From Chrysomallon squamiferum (taxonomy: Eukaryota; Mollusca; Gastropoda; Neomphalida; Peltospiridae), in NCBI GenBank assembly GCA_012295275.1, contig CM022677.1:4474715-4538714 (forward strand): a stretch of 64,000 nt of DNA, given 5' to 3'. Shown here piece by piece: positions 40,820-53,299 of this stretch; position 1 is the first letter of the stretch; the number at the start of each line of letters is the position of its first letter. Both the position numbers and the translations under genes were made by a program. The notes under the pieces were generated by a model. It ran no database searches and was not told the DNA's origin. It saw only the letters and a program-made list of their open reading frames with translations.

Positions 40820-41310
40820 ATAAATGTATCTATGTACCTCTGTATTCTTTTGTTTTATATTTGTCTGTCTTTCTGAATAAATGTATCTATGTACCTCTTC
40901 TTTTGTTTTATATTTGTCTGTCTTTCTGAATAAATGTAATAAATGTATGAATAAATGTATCTATGTACCTCTGTATTCTTTTGTTTTATATTTGTCTGTC
41001 TTTCTGAATAAATGTATCTATGTACCTCTGTATTCTTTTGTTTTATATTTGTCTGTCTTTCTGAATAAATGTATCTATGTACCTCTGTATTCTTTTGTTT
41101 TATTTTCTGTCTTTTAAATCTATCTGTATTCTTTTTTGTTTTATATTTGTTTTATATTTGTCTGTCTTTGAATAAATGTATCTATGTACCTCTGTATTAT
41201 TTTGTTTTTATTTTTGTCTTTTGAATATATCTATGTTCTGTATTCTTTTTGTTTTATATTTTCTGTCTGTCTAATAAAATGTATCTATGTCTCTGTATTC
41301 TCTGTATTTT
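40820..41310. repeat. About 57-bp tandem repeat decaying to the right
   Basis: AATAAATGTATCTATGTACC with TCTTTTGTTTTATATTTGTC occurs about eight times, increasingly degenerate after 41100. Confidence 0.9.
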
Positions 41311-41546
41311 TGTTTTTATTTGTAGCTTTCTAGCTTTCTGTCTAGTCTCTGTCTATAGTCTATCTGTCTATCTATATAATATACCTATGTGTCTATCTAT
41401 GGATATATATGTCTAAACATATAATCTGTAAATATCTGTTTTGGCAATTTTTTCTGTAAATATTTCTCCCAACTGTAACATTGTTCTTTAACACTAACAA
41501 TGATTATTATGAACAATTAAAAAAATGTGTTTATTGTTGTCTATGC

Positions 41547-42310
41547 TAAGATATTTGGACAACCATTCATAGTGTCAAGAATTAACATACGAGTAGATGA
41601 TGTTAAAAGTACAGAACTGGAGGCAAAAGTCAGGTATAGTGATGATGTCAGTCTTTTTGTTTCTCTCTTACTATCTCTAATTTTCTCCTTGCATCTCTGA
41701 TTCTCTCTTTCCCATTGTTTGTTTCTTTCACTGTCTTTCCCTGTTCATAAAGTGTATATGTATAATTATGATACTTAGGTGTGTCTGTTGATTTTTGCTT
41801 TGATGGAAGGAAAACATAAAAAAAAATGTAAAAACAATTAATGGTAATTGATAAAACAAATTTTAAAATTTACAAAGAAGTCCTTTCATTTGTAATTATA
41901 TATATTGATATCATCTGCTTACAAAATTTTGTCATTTCTTTTTTTAAAATGGACAGGAATGAAAGCTCATCTTTAAATAACTTTTTTTATCAAACTATAC
42001 GAATAAAGGAATGAATGTTTAAGGACACCCCAGCATGAAAAATATATCAGCTACTGGGTGACAAACAAAGGTAAATACAACAATACAAATCTATACCTGA
42101 TTACATTAATATTAAATATTGAAATGTTTTTCTCAGACAAGAAGTGGAGAAGAGGATGAGCTAATTGTGCAGAACACAGAGGAGTCATGGAAACGTCACA
42201 CTTACAGATTAGCTCACCCCGTGTACACTGAAGTAGAACTTGGTGAAAGTGATTGTGTAGTTTATCTGATGATAGAAAATTGTTTTCAATTACAGTTCTA
42301 TCAGGTACAT
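41547..42310 (+). other. Two exon-like segments of an unrecognised gene
   Basis: A first segment ending at about 41637 reads IFGQPFIVSRINIRVDDVKS and TELEAKV before a GTATAG donor. A second at 42137-42310 with acceptor TTTTTCTCAG reads GEEDELIVQNTEESWKR, HTYRLAHPVYTEVELGESDC and IENCFQLQFYQ before GTACAT. The frames do not join without a shift. Composition is coding-like, but I do not recognise the family. Position between CAMSAP fragments suggests another broken gene piece. Confidence 0.4.
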
Positions 42311-42890
42311 TCTGAGAGAATAGTATTTTTTCTCTTTTCCAGTTTGTATTAGGATAAAATAATATTAGTATTTTCTGACATATTTTCTTTTGTCCCATTT
42401 GTCTGGGGATAAAGTGATACTGTTAAGTTCATATCCCGTTTTTTCCCAATTACAGAGGTTAAGTTTTCTATGCCATTCTGTATTTTCTGATATAGATAAT
42501 GTCAATTCTACTTCATAGAAAATGATTTTAAAAATGCTCTATAGAAAATGTTCTGATACAAAGAATGATAATTTCAACCATGACATTGCCTCTATCAAGT
42601 GTTCTGATATAGAAAATAATACTTTATACCATCCTGTTTGTATGATTTTTTTAATGCTCTATTCAACATTTTCTGTTATACAGAATACCATGATAAAATA
42701 CACTGTTAATTCGCTCATACTGATACTAATATTTATGTTTGGATAAAATATAAGGACCAAAGTTTATAAAGGAAATCATATTTTTATTAGATTTTTGTTT
42801 TCAGAGTGTTATCTTTGTTGTTTTCATTGAAGTGTTTTTATAAGAAGTGTTTTTGATAATATCAGTTATTATTTATTTAATTTATGTTCT

Positions 42891-43362
42891 GGGTCATTCC
42901 ATGTCAAGTCACACCAAAAAAACAAAAATTTAAACCCGACTGTCTCAGATTTTTATGAAACTTGGTATACTTGTTTTTTAAATCTATATTGTGGCTAAAC
43001 AAAAAATATTACACCCAGGAAACTTTTATATGTTTTAGAAAACATGTGGGAGATTAAATTTCAATAAAGGTTATCTCAAGGTCACGTGATCCACATGATC
43101 AATTTCGAGGTCATAGCAAAGGTCAAAAGGTCAATGTACTACAGATTTGGAATCCTTGTCATATTGTCTTTTCAACAATACCAATTTTATGAAGATTGGC
43201 CCAGTTGTTCCTGAGATATGAGGGTTCTAAGGTTGGTGGTCACGCCCATTTTTGCCACTGATCCGATTGGGCTACAGATTTGGTTCTGTGGGATCCCAGT
43301 CAACAAGTTTCATCTGAGACGGTCCGGTTTAACCCATTGGGTGATTTGACACGGAATGACCC
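42891..43362. mobile_element. 472-bp non-autonomous DNA transposon (MITE-like)
   Basis: Left end GGGTCATTCCATGTCAAGTC and right end, reverse complemented, GGGTCATTCCGTGTCAAATC form imperfect terminal inverted repeats. TTCT lies on both sides (42887-42890 and 43363-43366), a plausible 4-bp target duplication. The interior has no open frame for a transposase. It contains AAGGTCAAAAGGTCAATG. Confidence 0.8.
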
Positions 43363-43379
43363 TTCTGCACTGTATGTAT

Positions 43380-44044
43380 GGGGATGTATGTCAGTATGTA
43401 TGTTGGTATGTTTCTGCATATATATGTGCCTGTGTGTGTGTGTGTGTGTATATATGTCAGTATGTATGTTGGTATGTCTGTGTGGATGGGTGGGTGTTGC
43501 CTAAGTGAATGTGTGTCTGTGTTTGTGTTGTAATGTTTGTATATGTGATATTTCAGTGTTTATTTTGTGTCTTGTATGTATGTGTACTTGAGTGCATGAA
43601 TTTATGTTCCTGCATATATATGCATCAAATAGAAAATAAACTCAGCAAATAAAGCATAAAATCTATTTATTTAGCAGAATTTAAGTAACAGATGTAGTTA
43701 AATTATATAATCTTTTTACATTTGTTTATAAAGCACATATAATTTGACAGTACCAGTATTATGTTTTTTACAGGCATTTCTAATTAATTGTTTTATTTGT
43801 TACAATTTTGCTGTTGAATTTGATTTTTTAATTCATTGTTACTGTTTCTTGGTAAATAAAAAAGAAATATAAAATTGTTTTCAGGGTGTTTATTATTATT
43901 GATATAGTTTTTAATTTCGGTAGGAAATTGTATTTGCTTTCTTTCTTTATTTCATATGTTTTAATAATTTAAAGTTAGTTTGCCAGAAGTTTTATCAAAA
44001 GAGTTATTTCCCTTATGAAAATTATTATCCATGGTCAGTTGCTC

Positions 44045-44082
<38 letters not shown>

Positions 44083-44378
44083 TACTGATTATGATAACTA
44101 ACAAACAAATAAATAAATAGTATTAATTGGTAATACTAAAGAGGTTTATTTCTGATTAAAATAAATAATGTAAATTGTTTTGTTTTTTTAAATTACATAT
44201 TGGGCTGTTCATTTAAAAGAAAACTGGAATGATATGTAAACTTTGTGATAAATGTACAAAATTGAGTCCAAGAATTTTTGAAATTGTAAATAATAGTTAC
44301 TAGAAAAGTTATATTTATTCTTGAATATTAATCAAAAGGAAACAAAGGAATATATATATGTATATATGTATGTATGTA

Positions 44379-44440
<62 letters not shown>

Positions 44441-44846
44441 CATACATATACATATACATATAGATATAAGTAGAAGTAAATACAATTTTTTCAGTCAACG
44501 AAATGATAAGGATTATCAGTGAACAAGTTAAAATAAATTTTCAGTGGAATAGTAAGTGTTATCAAATAATGTTATTAAGTATATAAATTTCTACAGAGTT
44601 TATAATATATATTTATTAGTATAGAACACCTAATGTGTTGTATATCAGTTATTTAGAAAATTCTATTAAACTGTATTTATTACTAATTTCATCTCATGCA
44701 AATCAAACAATATTAATTTAAATACAAAAGTAATAATAATTGTGTAAATTATCAGTTTATGTTTTTTTGAATTAAAATAGAATGATTCAGTTTTCTTTGT
44801 GTATTTATTTATTTATTTATTTTATTATTATTATTATTATTATTAT
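43380..44846. other. No recognisable gene
   Basis: TG-rich sequence (43430-43560), an AAT run (44046-44082) and a TA run (44386-44437) flanked by GTATGTATG and CATACATAC, an imperfect palindrome. Confidence 0.6.
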
Positions 44847-44957
44847 TTACTCTGTCTGGACAGGGAAGACTGTGATGTAATTGCATTCTGGTGCTTTAGT
44901 TAACCTTTTCTGAAAATGGGTCTTACAGCACGTTCGACTGAACTGTTGTCCGGGATC
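44847..44957 (-). other. Candidate terminal exon, family unknown
   Basis: Acceptor TTTTGTTGTAG, then an open frame DPGQQFSRTCCKTHFQKRL and TKAPECNYITVFPVQTE, stop at 44847. It lies downstream of the minus-strand CAMSAP copy C fragments but has no visible CAMSAP similarity. Confidence 0.35.
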
Positions 44958-46134
44958 CTACAACAAAATTAATATTTATGAATAAACTAAACATAAAATA
45001 AAGTGTAAGTATGTCAGCTCTAACTGCATTTCACTGTCTTAGCAAGAAGAGTTTTAGTCCACATTTTTATTTTTTCCACACAATTTTAATAATAAAAATA
45101 ATTTATTAAATCTTTTTATATTCTTAATTTCAATCAGTTTAATATTATTTTTTAACTTTGATATAAAAGGATTAAAATAGCAATACACCAGAAAAAGAGA
45201 TTATTAAGTAAATAATCATTTTAAACCTATGTAGCTATCACAGTAGACAGTAAGACAATCTTCCAATACTAGTTCAACTTGAAATACTAACATGATGAAA
45301 TAACATTTGAAATTATTCTGACAATCATTAATTGACCTTTAACAACCTTTATAGTTACATTATTAATCACAAATTATTTGATTAATTAAAACATCTTTCC
45401 TGCCTCTTTAATATAATTTAATTTTTGCCACTAATGAAATATATTTTTATTATAAATACATCACAATTATCCTATGCATTCAGTTAATAGTTACAACAAT
45501 GAATTCTTTACGTCTATTTTAAAATGTATTTAAAACACAGAAACATTATACATGCAAAAATAACAAATAACAAAATAAGCAAAACCTAAATCTTTCAAGC
45601 CAATTTATGGTATGCATCTGTACGACTTTCAAATCAACCAAAATTCCAACTGTATACCAAATTTCAAACTATTGTAAATATCTTTCACCCTACCACATGA
45701 AGTATTAAATGTATGTGTTTCAAATTAGAGTGAGATATTAATAAAATCAAATTACAAATTTATACAAATGTTTCCATTCACTAATCTATTAGGCTGGCAC
45801 ACAAATTATTATAAGATTTACATTGATTCTGTACTATTAAATTTCAATGCATCATTTTTCCAAAAACACAAATGTGTTATATTTTTATTCAGTACAAGAA
45901 AAAAATATTTTGCATAGAATTTTGTGAAAGACTGAAGAAATATTTAAAACTGAAATAAAATGGAAATACTGTATTTAAATACCTGCTGGACAGCACCAAA
46001 TACGTCCACTCTACTGGAGACTCTAGCTGTTCATCAGCAGAACTTTGACACAACTCTGAGTTGATGTTGACCTTGGACGAGAGAGTGGACGACTCACTGG
46101 TCAGAGTCTAATTGGTGGGTACACTGCTGTGACT

Positions 46135-46720
46135 GAGTAAATAAATAAAATACTGCTACTACTACATTTACTACAACACTACTAATCTACTTTTATTACC
46201 ATCATTACTATAACTAATATTTACTATTACTCCTTATTCAACTACGGTTACTGTTATTGAAATAATACTCCTATTACTAAAATTACTATCCATTAATAAT
46301 AATAGTGATATTTTTTACTGTCTTCACTATTAGTCCTATGCCTGTATTTCTTTAGACTAATATTATTATAATTACTACAACAACACCAACTATGACTACT
46401 ATTACTACTATTGCTGCTGTTACTCAACTCTTCTTGTTACATTTATCATAACGATTTCTCTAAACACAACTACTATTAGCAGCGCTACTACTACTACCAC
46501 CACCACTACAACCAGTAATTTGACCACAACCAGTCTATTTTAATCACCATGAGTCTCACAAGATACATTACTATGGAGACAGCATCATCAGCTAAACATC
46601 ACCAAGATGAATTTTACATCATTACTACAAGTAGTAGTATTATTAATGCTACAAGTACTAAGGCTGTAACAACTACATTACTACAACAATGGCAATGACT
46701 AATACTACTACTATAACAAC
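46135..46720. other. ACT/AAC triplet-rich intron of CAMSAP copy C
   Basis: Degenerate ACT and ATT triplets throughout; the corresponding intron of copy A (55870-56260) has the same style. Confidence 0.6.
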
Positions 46721-47232
46721 AACCTCTACAGATGCTCCTTTCTGCCATATTCTTTGATGACATTTCTCTCTTGTGGTGAGCTCCCAGAATTAGTTCTTCT
46801 TGTGTACATAGCACTTTATTTACCTTTTTAGTTATGTATGATTCTGTCTGTCAGAGAGAGAGAGAGAACATGAAACATTAACATATCCTATTCAAAACCA
46901 AAACAGAAACCCAGACCTAATATTATAATATGAATTATGTTGATTAACTAGATATTAAGATTCATATATTTAAAAGCTATTATAAGCCTATAACCTGATT
47001 CATTATTTTTGTAAACAAAATTGTGATTATTAAACACACCATGAAAATTGAGAGACCTCTGAACAATAGAAACTACAGACAACAGCTACTGTACATCCAT
47101 CTTCAATGTATTTTAATATGTCTGTCATTACAGGAATAGTGACAAGAAAGTTAAACATTTTAAATTACTCTGTTTTAAAATATAGACAACAAACTAATCA
47201 GGTCTATATAAATGGAAGTGTATGTCATCTGC

Positions 47233-47237
<5 letters not shown>

Positions 47238-47321
<84 letters not shown>
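47238..47321. repeat. GT microsatellite
   Basis: Uninterrupted (GT)n of about 84 bp inside the CAMSAP copy C intron. The copy A counterpart (58310-58360) is short and interrupted. Confidence 0.95.
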
Positions 47322-47327
<6 letters not shown>

Positions 47328-47851
47328 GGGAGAGACATGTAACATGATATAAAATGCAGTGTATGATACAAGATTCTAATGTATGTGCATGTGTACTTAT
47401 TGCTATATTAGTTACAAAATGCAACTTCCTACATTAAATCAAATTAAACTTAATTAGGTTTAGAATAATAAGAAAACAAACTCAAAATACAAATAAAATA
47501 ATAAAAACAATAAAGTTTTATAAATAAATAATTAATGTTTCTGTTATTACTTGCTAAGAAATAAAAATAAGATAAAAACTCACAACTTGGAATTGGGAAG
47601 TCTGCAGTTTCTGTACAGCTGATTCATCCTTCTCCATAACGTAAATTCCCTTTCTAGACAGCAACTGAACAATACTGCAATGAGCTACATAAAATATTTA
47701 ACATCAATGGTAAACAAAGTTTTCAGAAATTTCAACAAATACATGATTTTTTTTTTTGATTTTTTTTTTATCAATCTACATTTGTCTGATAAATGCAATT
47801 TTGTTTGCTTATTATCATTCAAGCAATATATCTCACACACTGTCACACACA

Positions 47852-47895
<44 letters not shown>

Positions 47896-47929
47896 AACTA
47901 ATAAAAACATACCCTGCCACTGTTGAGAG

Positions 47930-48360
47930 GTTTCTGAAAACATTCTAACACAGGCCTGACACATCACTTGACACCAGACTGTTGATTCATATCATCAATA
48001 GTCTCTTGTATCCATTCTCTGGAAAATGGCCTGGATTTTTGTGATGCTGAAGTAGGGGACAGGGACCTGGGTGCACTGGTCCCACTCTGAATCAGGTACA
48101 GGACTTGCCCGGTTACTTGAATGTGGTGAGACGTCACCTGCTGCTCAACTTCCTGACTGTTGTCTTTCCCACCGTCACACACAGTCATCTACCAAGTTTT
48201 GTTTGCACAGCAGATGAAGTCTTTTTACCAGCATCAGCTTGTTTTCACAAAACTGCCCTTTTCTTCTTGTTCCTGTCCATGCTGAATGTAAACTATCATA
48301 TTATAGTATTCCAGCAGCACTTGCACTCTACAGAGTGGTTCTGGTCAATGATTGTGTAGC
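47930..48360 (-). pseudogene. Camsap: CAMSAP fragment, copy B
   Basis: Minus-strand sequence aligns with 54600-55060 of copy A: shared ACGTCACCTGCT, CAACTTCCTG and CATCAGCT blocks. It reads SPVPDSEWDQCTQVPVPYFS in one frame and PFSREWIQETIDDMNQQSG in another. In copy A the equivalent follows the conserved helix. Here it lies upstream of the exon of copy C, so B and C are either two copies or one rearranged copy. Confidence 0.55.
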
Positions 48361-48364
48361 TGGA

Positions 48365-49193
48365 TGAGAAATTTATAAAATGTTTCACCCTCATCTGATT
48401 TTTCATAGAAACATTCTTTAAATTCATTTGGAATATTTTCTCCTTACACTTTCTGCAATATCAATGCCAATGATGATTTTAATTTGTCCTGGAAAACATC
48501 AAAAATAAATAAATATTAGTAATGATATGAATAATACTGATAAAGACCTTATACATTCATAGGTTTATACTGTATGAGTTCAACATGTTGTAATACATAT
48601 GGGTGTGATGAAGCAATTAATGTCAACCAGGTATATTATCTGTAAATAGTTTTGAAGTAAATAGTTTTGGATGTCGTAGTTTTAGTCATATTATCAGCAC
48701 AAGACACCTATTTCAAAAAAGAATCATTTTAGTAGTGTTTTGTGAATTGAGACTGTACAGTGTATTAATATCTTTTGTGATTATGATTACAAATTATGTG
48801 TGTGTGTGTGTGTGTGTGTTAAATATTATTATAACAAATAATTTTATTAATATTTTACAGTGTCTACATATGAAATAACCTGGTCATGTTTTTCTTAAAT
48901 TTTTATTCATCTTTATAAGTTTTTAACGTTAACTTTAAGCTATACAGATATTTAGCTTTAATAATATGAAAGAATTTAGGGCCCCACCCATTATAAACTT
49001 TAATATGGTTAAAAAAATAATTTAAATATGTTTAATAATGGATAAAGCAAGTCAGCAATTTAATTAAATTTAAAAAAAAAAATTGGAAATAAACTGACAG
49101 AAAACAACCTACCAAACAAAATCAGAATATTTTCTTATAATAGTTTTATCTGTATATTAAAAAAAAAAAATTTAAAAGTAAATAAATAAATGA

Positions 49194-49250
<57 letters not shown>

Positions 49251-50160
49251 AAAAATAAATAAATAAATAATAATTGTGAGTTGACACATGTGTGGTGTTT
49301 ACTTTGGTGGTGCTACACATGTCAATTTCTTTTAAAACAAATTTAATTACTGGCCACACAAAATTAAGACTAAACATTTCTTGTTTATGCTGTTCACATT
49401 AGTACAAACACTGGTGAATTTTGTTATTAATCGAGTAATAAACAAATAATAAAAAATAATAATAAAATAAATAATAAATAAATAAATATTTTTCCTTAAT
49501 AAAAAACAATAATAATAATAAAATAAATAAATAAATAAATAAATATTATTCCGGAATAAGATGGCTGCCATCAGGTGGCTGTGACGTTTAAATTATACTT
49601 AAATCAAATAAAAAAAATCCAAACTCATTAACAACTACAATAATAAATAGTACTACCTGTCTGCTTCACAAAGTGAAATACTTTAAGCAACTTTCTTGTT
49701 GCACGATAATGCAATTACACCAATTCTGTAGAAGATTCTTCTAACGTCTAATAAAAAAGTAAATCCGTAAAGTGCCGACAATCATCCCGCATTTTTCCGA
49801 AAATACAATCCTAAAAAAAAAAAAAAAGATAAAGAGTTTAAAACAAATAAATAAAATAAAGGAACATAACAACCTTTACTAAAATATACTCGATGCGGTT
49901 CTTTTTTTTTTATTATTATTATTTGTTGCTTTATATTAGCCAATCATTGACGTAAACTTCAAATAAACGGTGTTGTTATTTTCCCCCCTTCTTTTTCTTT
50001 CTTCTTTTTTATTTATTTATATTTATGCATCAAATAAAATCACACTCCACGTTCACAGATATGTACCTGCATTGTCACGGGAGTTAGTAGAAATTACCTT
50101 CCCTTTCACTTGTATTGTTATCAGTATTTCCTAACGACGAAACAATTTTCAACAAAAGAT
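48365..50160. other. No recognisable gene; AT-rich with AAT/AAAT runs
   Basis: An AAT run (49196-49245), AAAT blocks to 49545 and a short GC-richer piece AAGATGGCTGCCATCAGG at 49558. This resembles the start region of animal housekeeping genes, but no downstream exon is seen. Confidence 0.5.
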
Positions 50161-50174
50161 TTCCAGTGAGGTAG

Positions 50175-50231
50175 ATTTATATTTCCCGCCGATCTTTCTA
50201 CCTGGTAGAAAGATCGGCGGGAAATATAAAT
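50175..50231. repeat. Perfect 28-bp inverted repeat with E2F-like cores
   Basis: Arms 50175-50202 and 50204-50231 are perfect reverse complements around a single T. Each arm contains TTTCCCGCC or its complement GGCGGGAAA, which matches the E2F consensus TTTSSCGC. The arms end in CTACC and GGTAG. The structure could form a cruciform or two facing E2F sites. It lies 0.7 kb upstream of the DHX8 fragment. Confidence 0.95.
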
Positions 50232-50773
50232 ATGTCGACTAGACACATCTCAGATCTGTCTTGAAAAAAGATCAAATCCAACGGTAGGCCTATAATTCCC
50301 ACATTTCTAACTACCGTCAATATTTTGCACGCACACGCACAGTCATATACAAAGACTGTTTTAAGCTAGATTTATGTATATATAGATAAATATATAGACA
50401 GATAGATAGATCATAATCATAATATCTGTATGTCAAATGAGTTTAATGTGAAAAAGTAGTACAATAATTCTTCTAGTACTTCAAATAGTATATAATTTGT
50501 TTTGAGATACTACTGTAGCTGTTATTTAAGAAGCTTTACAAGACAACTTAGAAATGTAACAGATCCGTAATTATCCGCATCATTTTTAATCAGCCTTAGA
50601 TCATCATTTCTAATCAACAATTATTCATTTGCATAACACTTTTTAAAATTGAATACAGAAGCATTCGGGATTGTACAGAAATAAACTTCTAGAACAATGC
50701 ATTTATAAATGTTTTTGAAACATTTCAAAAACTGTTTACATAGTATCCTTTTTTCTGTTATTTTTTTTGTATC

Positions 50774-50781
50774 TGTAAATA

Positions 50782-50843
<62 letters not shown>

Positions 50844-50850
50844 GTTATTA
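50774..50850. repeat. ATT microsatellite
   Basis: (ATT)n with terminal GTT interruptions immediately upstream of the DHX8 fragment. Confidence 0.95.
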
Positions 50851-50922
50851 TTGTTGTTATTATAAAATATTTTACAACTATTAATCATGTATATTTGTTA
50901 TATATTTATTTTGTATTTACAG

Positions 50923-51051
50923 ATGGTTGAATTTCCACTGGAGTCCATATTGTCCAAGATGTTTGTCATGTCATTTCACTTGACCTGTAGTTCTGGAATT
51001 ATCACAGTTGTGTCTGTGTTGTCTGTGCAGAATGCTTTATACAGACCAGAG
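50923..51051 (+). CDS. Dhx8: DHX8 exon, HA2 region (43 codons, open)
   Basis: Acceptor TATTTACAG, donor GAG|GTTTGA. Open in phase 0 and the best preserved piece of the fragment. YRPE corresponds to the DHX8 YRPKDKQ junction with the next exon. Confidence 0.85.
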
Positions 51052-53290
51052 GTTTGAAATGCATTTTTTGTATTGGTATCACAGATATGATTAAGCTATT
51101 ATAACATTAAACATCCTAAATTATCATTAAACAAATTTTACATAAAAATCTGATGTTTTGAAAATGAAACAAAATAAATAAAAATACAAGAAAATGAATT
51201 TATTGTTTTTAAAAACAGAAAGAAGTAAAATTATGCATAAATAAAATAAATTATTTTTCATCCATCCTAAGAAAAATGTTTGACACAATGAAAGTTTTGT
51301 CACTAAACTGAAAAATTAAATGACATTTTCCTTTTTGTTTGTTATGAACAATAATAAAATACAGAAAAATCGGAGTAAAATAAATTTATTCTGACTAAAC
51401 AATTTGTATTTTAATATTTTAGGTGATATTTAAATAGTAATTTGCTTTTGTTTCCAGAGATTACCAATGATAAATTATATACATTTTTTTTTTTTAGTTA
51501 ACTGTAATTTTAGTTATTAGAGTTATCAATAATCAATGTTACATTTTTCTTAGTTAACTCACTTTTTTGTTAAGTTTTAGGAACCAATAAATGTAATTTA
51601 TCACTTTACAGGATAAACAAGCCCTTGCTGTCCAGAAAAAAGGCCAGGTTCCTTCAGGCCAAGGATGACCACTTGACCATGTGTGTAGTGCACAGTTCAG
51701 TGAAGAACAGTCACTTCTCCAGTCCTGACTGTTAAGAGAAATTTGTACAGACTCAGACACTCAGATGTACTCAACATGTTTGTAAACAGATGCTGGGTAT
51801 AATAGACAAGTAATTCAGTTTACTACCAGATTTTATAAACTTTAAAATAATAAATTACTTAATTTCACCTGAGAATGTTTTAATATTAATATTATTAGAT
51901 ACAATTTTATTGTTTATTTGTAAATACAGACTTTGTCATTGATTTAGCAATTGTGATAACATAGCTGTAAGAGGAAATAGTCAATTGAACATGTATTTTA
52001 GAAAGTTTAAATTTAAAAATTAGAATAAGATAAAAATTACAGATTTTATTTGTTATCAATTTAAAAAATAAAAATAAAATAAAATTATATATTATTTATT
52101 TTGAAAATTATTAGATTTATATTTAAAGGTTCTGACTTGATTTGTTCAAATTTCTGTTAAACACACACATTCCTAGATAATCAAAAATTCAGGAACATAA
52201 GAAATATTTTAATAAATTTTACAACTTGACTTTATTTTATTTCACTCGAGATACATATTTGTTGAAAACATCATTCCAAATTCAAATGAAGAAAACAAAT
52301 TATAATAGTTGTTCTACAAAAATGTACAATTTAATGTTTTATTTTCAGAAATAAGCTGGATGTTATATCAGAATCACCACAGAGTACAGAAATCCATGTA
52401 CAGCAGATTCTTACAGCAAAGAAATCACAGGACAGTTACAGACCATCAGAAGTTTTATATGAGTGCTGTTTTAACAGGCTGAGTGATTGGTAAGTAAACT
52501 GTATGTACATCACATTTGTAATACTATTACTGACATTTTTGTTTTAAATGTATGGATGTCATGTCTGATGTTTTGGACACAAGCTGGTGTTGTACACAGA
52601 GTACAGAAATCTATTTACAGCAGATTCTTCACATCATGTTAGTTTAACTGTCTGCTTGACTGATAAATAAATGTGAACTTTTCTCTCACAAATTTTAATA
52701 AACTTTTCCCTAAGGCCTTTCAGGAACCATGAAGTGTGAAAATTAATTTTAAATGGTCTGTTTCAGGTGATAGTTATTAATTATTATTTTTGATAATGAC
52801 AGTGTGAGAGAAAAACTCTCTACATTTTCACTGTTAATTAAGACAGCTATTTTTATGTTCAGTTTTCAGTTACATTTTTTAATACATGAGTAACAGACTC
52901 CCAAACTCAAGATTGATACAAAAATCTGTTACTTCTTAGCACAGCTCTGTACTATTAAGTCACAAAACATCAGATTTGATTTATATCTAGTGTTCATTTT
53001 ACATGTCAAATTGTCTAATCGCAGATTTAGAGGTGAACTTTTATAATAAAGACATATTAATATTGTGTATGCCATTCTGAATATTATTTTAATAAAGACG
53101 TATTTATTTTTGTTTTAAATTTTCAGGGTTGTTTATAATGAGAAGTGTTAATGAAAATCATCTGTTCATTCTAAATGGCTTATTGAGTTTGCCTCCAAGT
53201 TTTTCAAGTTTTCTGATCACACTGAACTAAGCAAGCAGAAGAAATAGCAGAAGATGAAACATCTCAACAAAAAATAAAAAGAAGTTGAAT
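50923..53290 (+). pseudogene. Dhx8: DHX8/PRP22-like helicase C-terminal fragment
   Basis: DHX8 is the spliceosomal DEAH-box ATPase that releases mature mRNA. Four exons retain order and introns. 50923-51051 is MVEFPLESILSKMFVMSFHL, then TVVSVLSVQNALYRPE (DHX8 [33 protein letters not shown]). 51612-51732 is DKQALAVQKK and, in another frame, KARFLQAKDDHLTMCVVHSS. 52349-52489 is NKLDVISESPQSTEIHVQQ and later RLSDW. 53127-53290 is VVYNEKC, two stops, then WLIEFASKFFKFSDHTELSK and QKK. These cover the HA2/OB-fold and C-terminal end. Helicase motifs I-VI are absent. Stops, frameshifts and deletions show decay. Orientation is opposite to the flanking CAMSAP copies. Confidence 0.85.
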
Positions 53291-53299
53291 GCTTGGAGA

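Larger units (their letters stand above)
45990..47684 (-). pseudogene. Camsap: CAMSAP fragment, copy C
   Basis: Exon 47584-47684 (acceptor TTATGTAG, donor GTGAGT) reads CSIVQLLSRKGIYVMEKDES, matching the CAMSAP N-terminal sequence VIQALSRKGIYVMESDD; one base is lost after ESAV. Segments 46725-46810 (TRRTNSGSSPQERNVIKEY) and 45990-46125 (SKVNINSELCQSSADEQL) align with 56270-56379 and 55540-55683 of copy A. Intron sequence 46985-47460 aligns with 58110-58450. Compared with copy A, the two CH-domain-side exons at 58.5 and 58.95 kb are deleted. The region is an older or independently decayed duplicate. Confidence 0.75.

Noticed and set aside
40617-41117. Plus-strand frames with YVPLYSFVLYLSVFL repeats
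   Set aside because: Translation of the 57-bp tandem repeat; no independent evidence.
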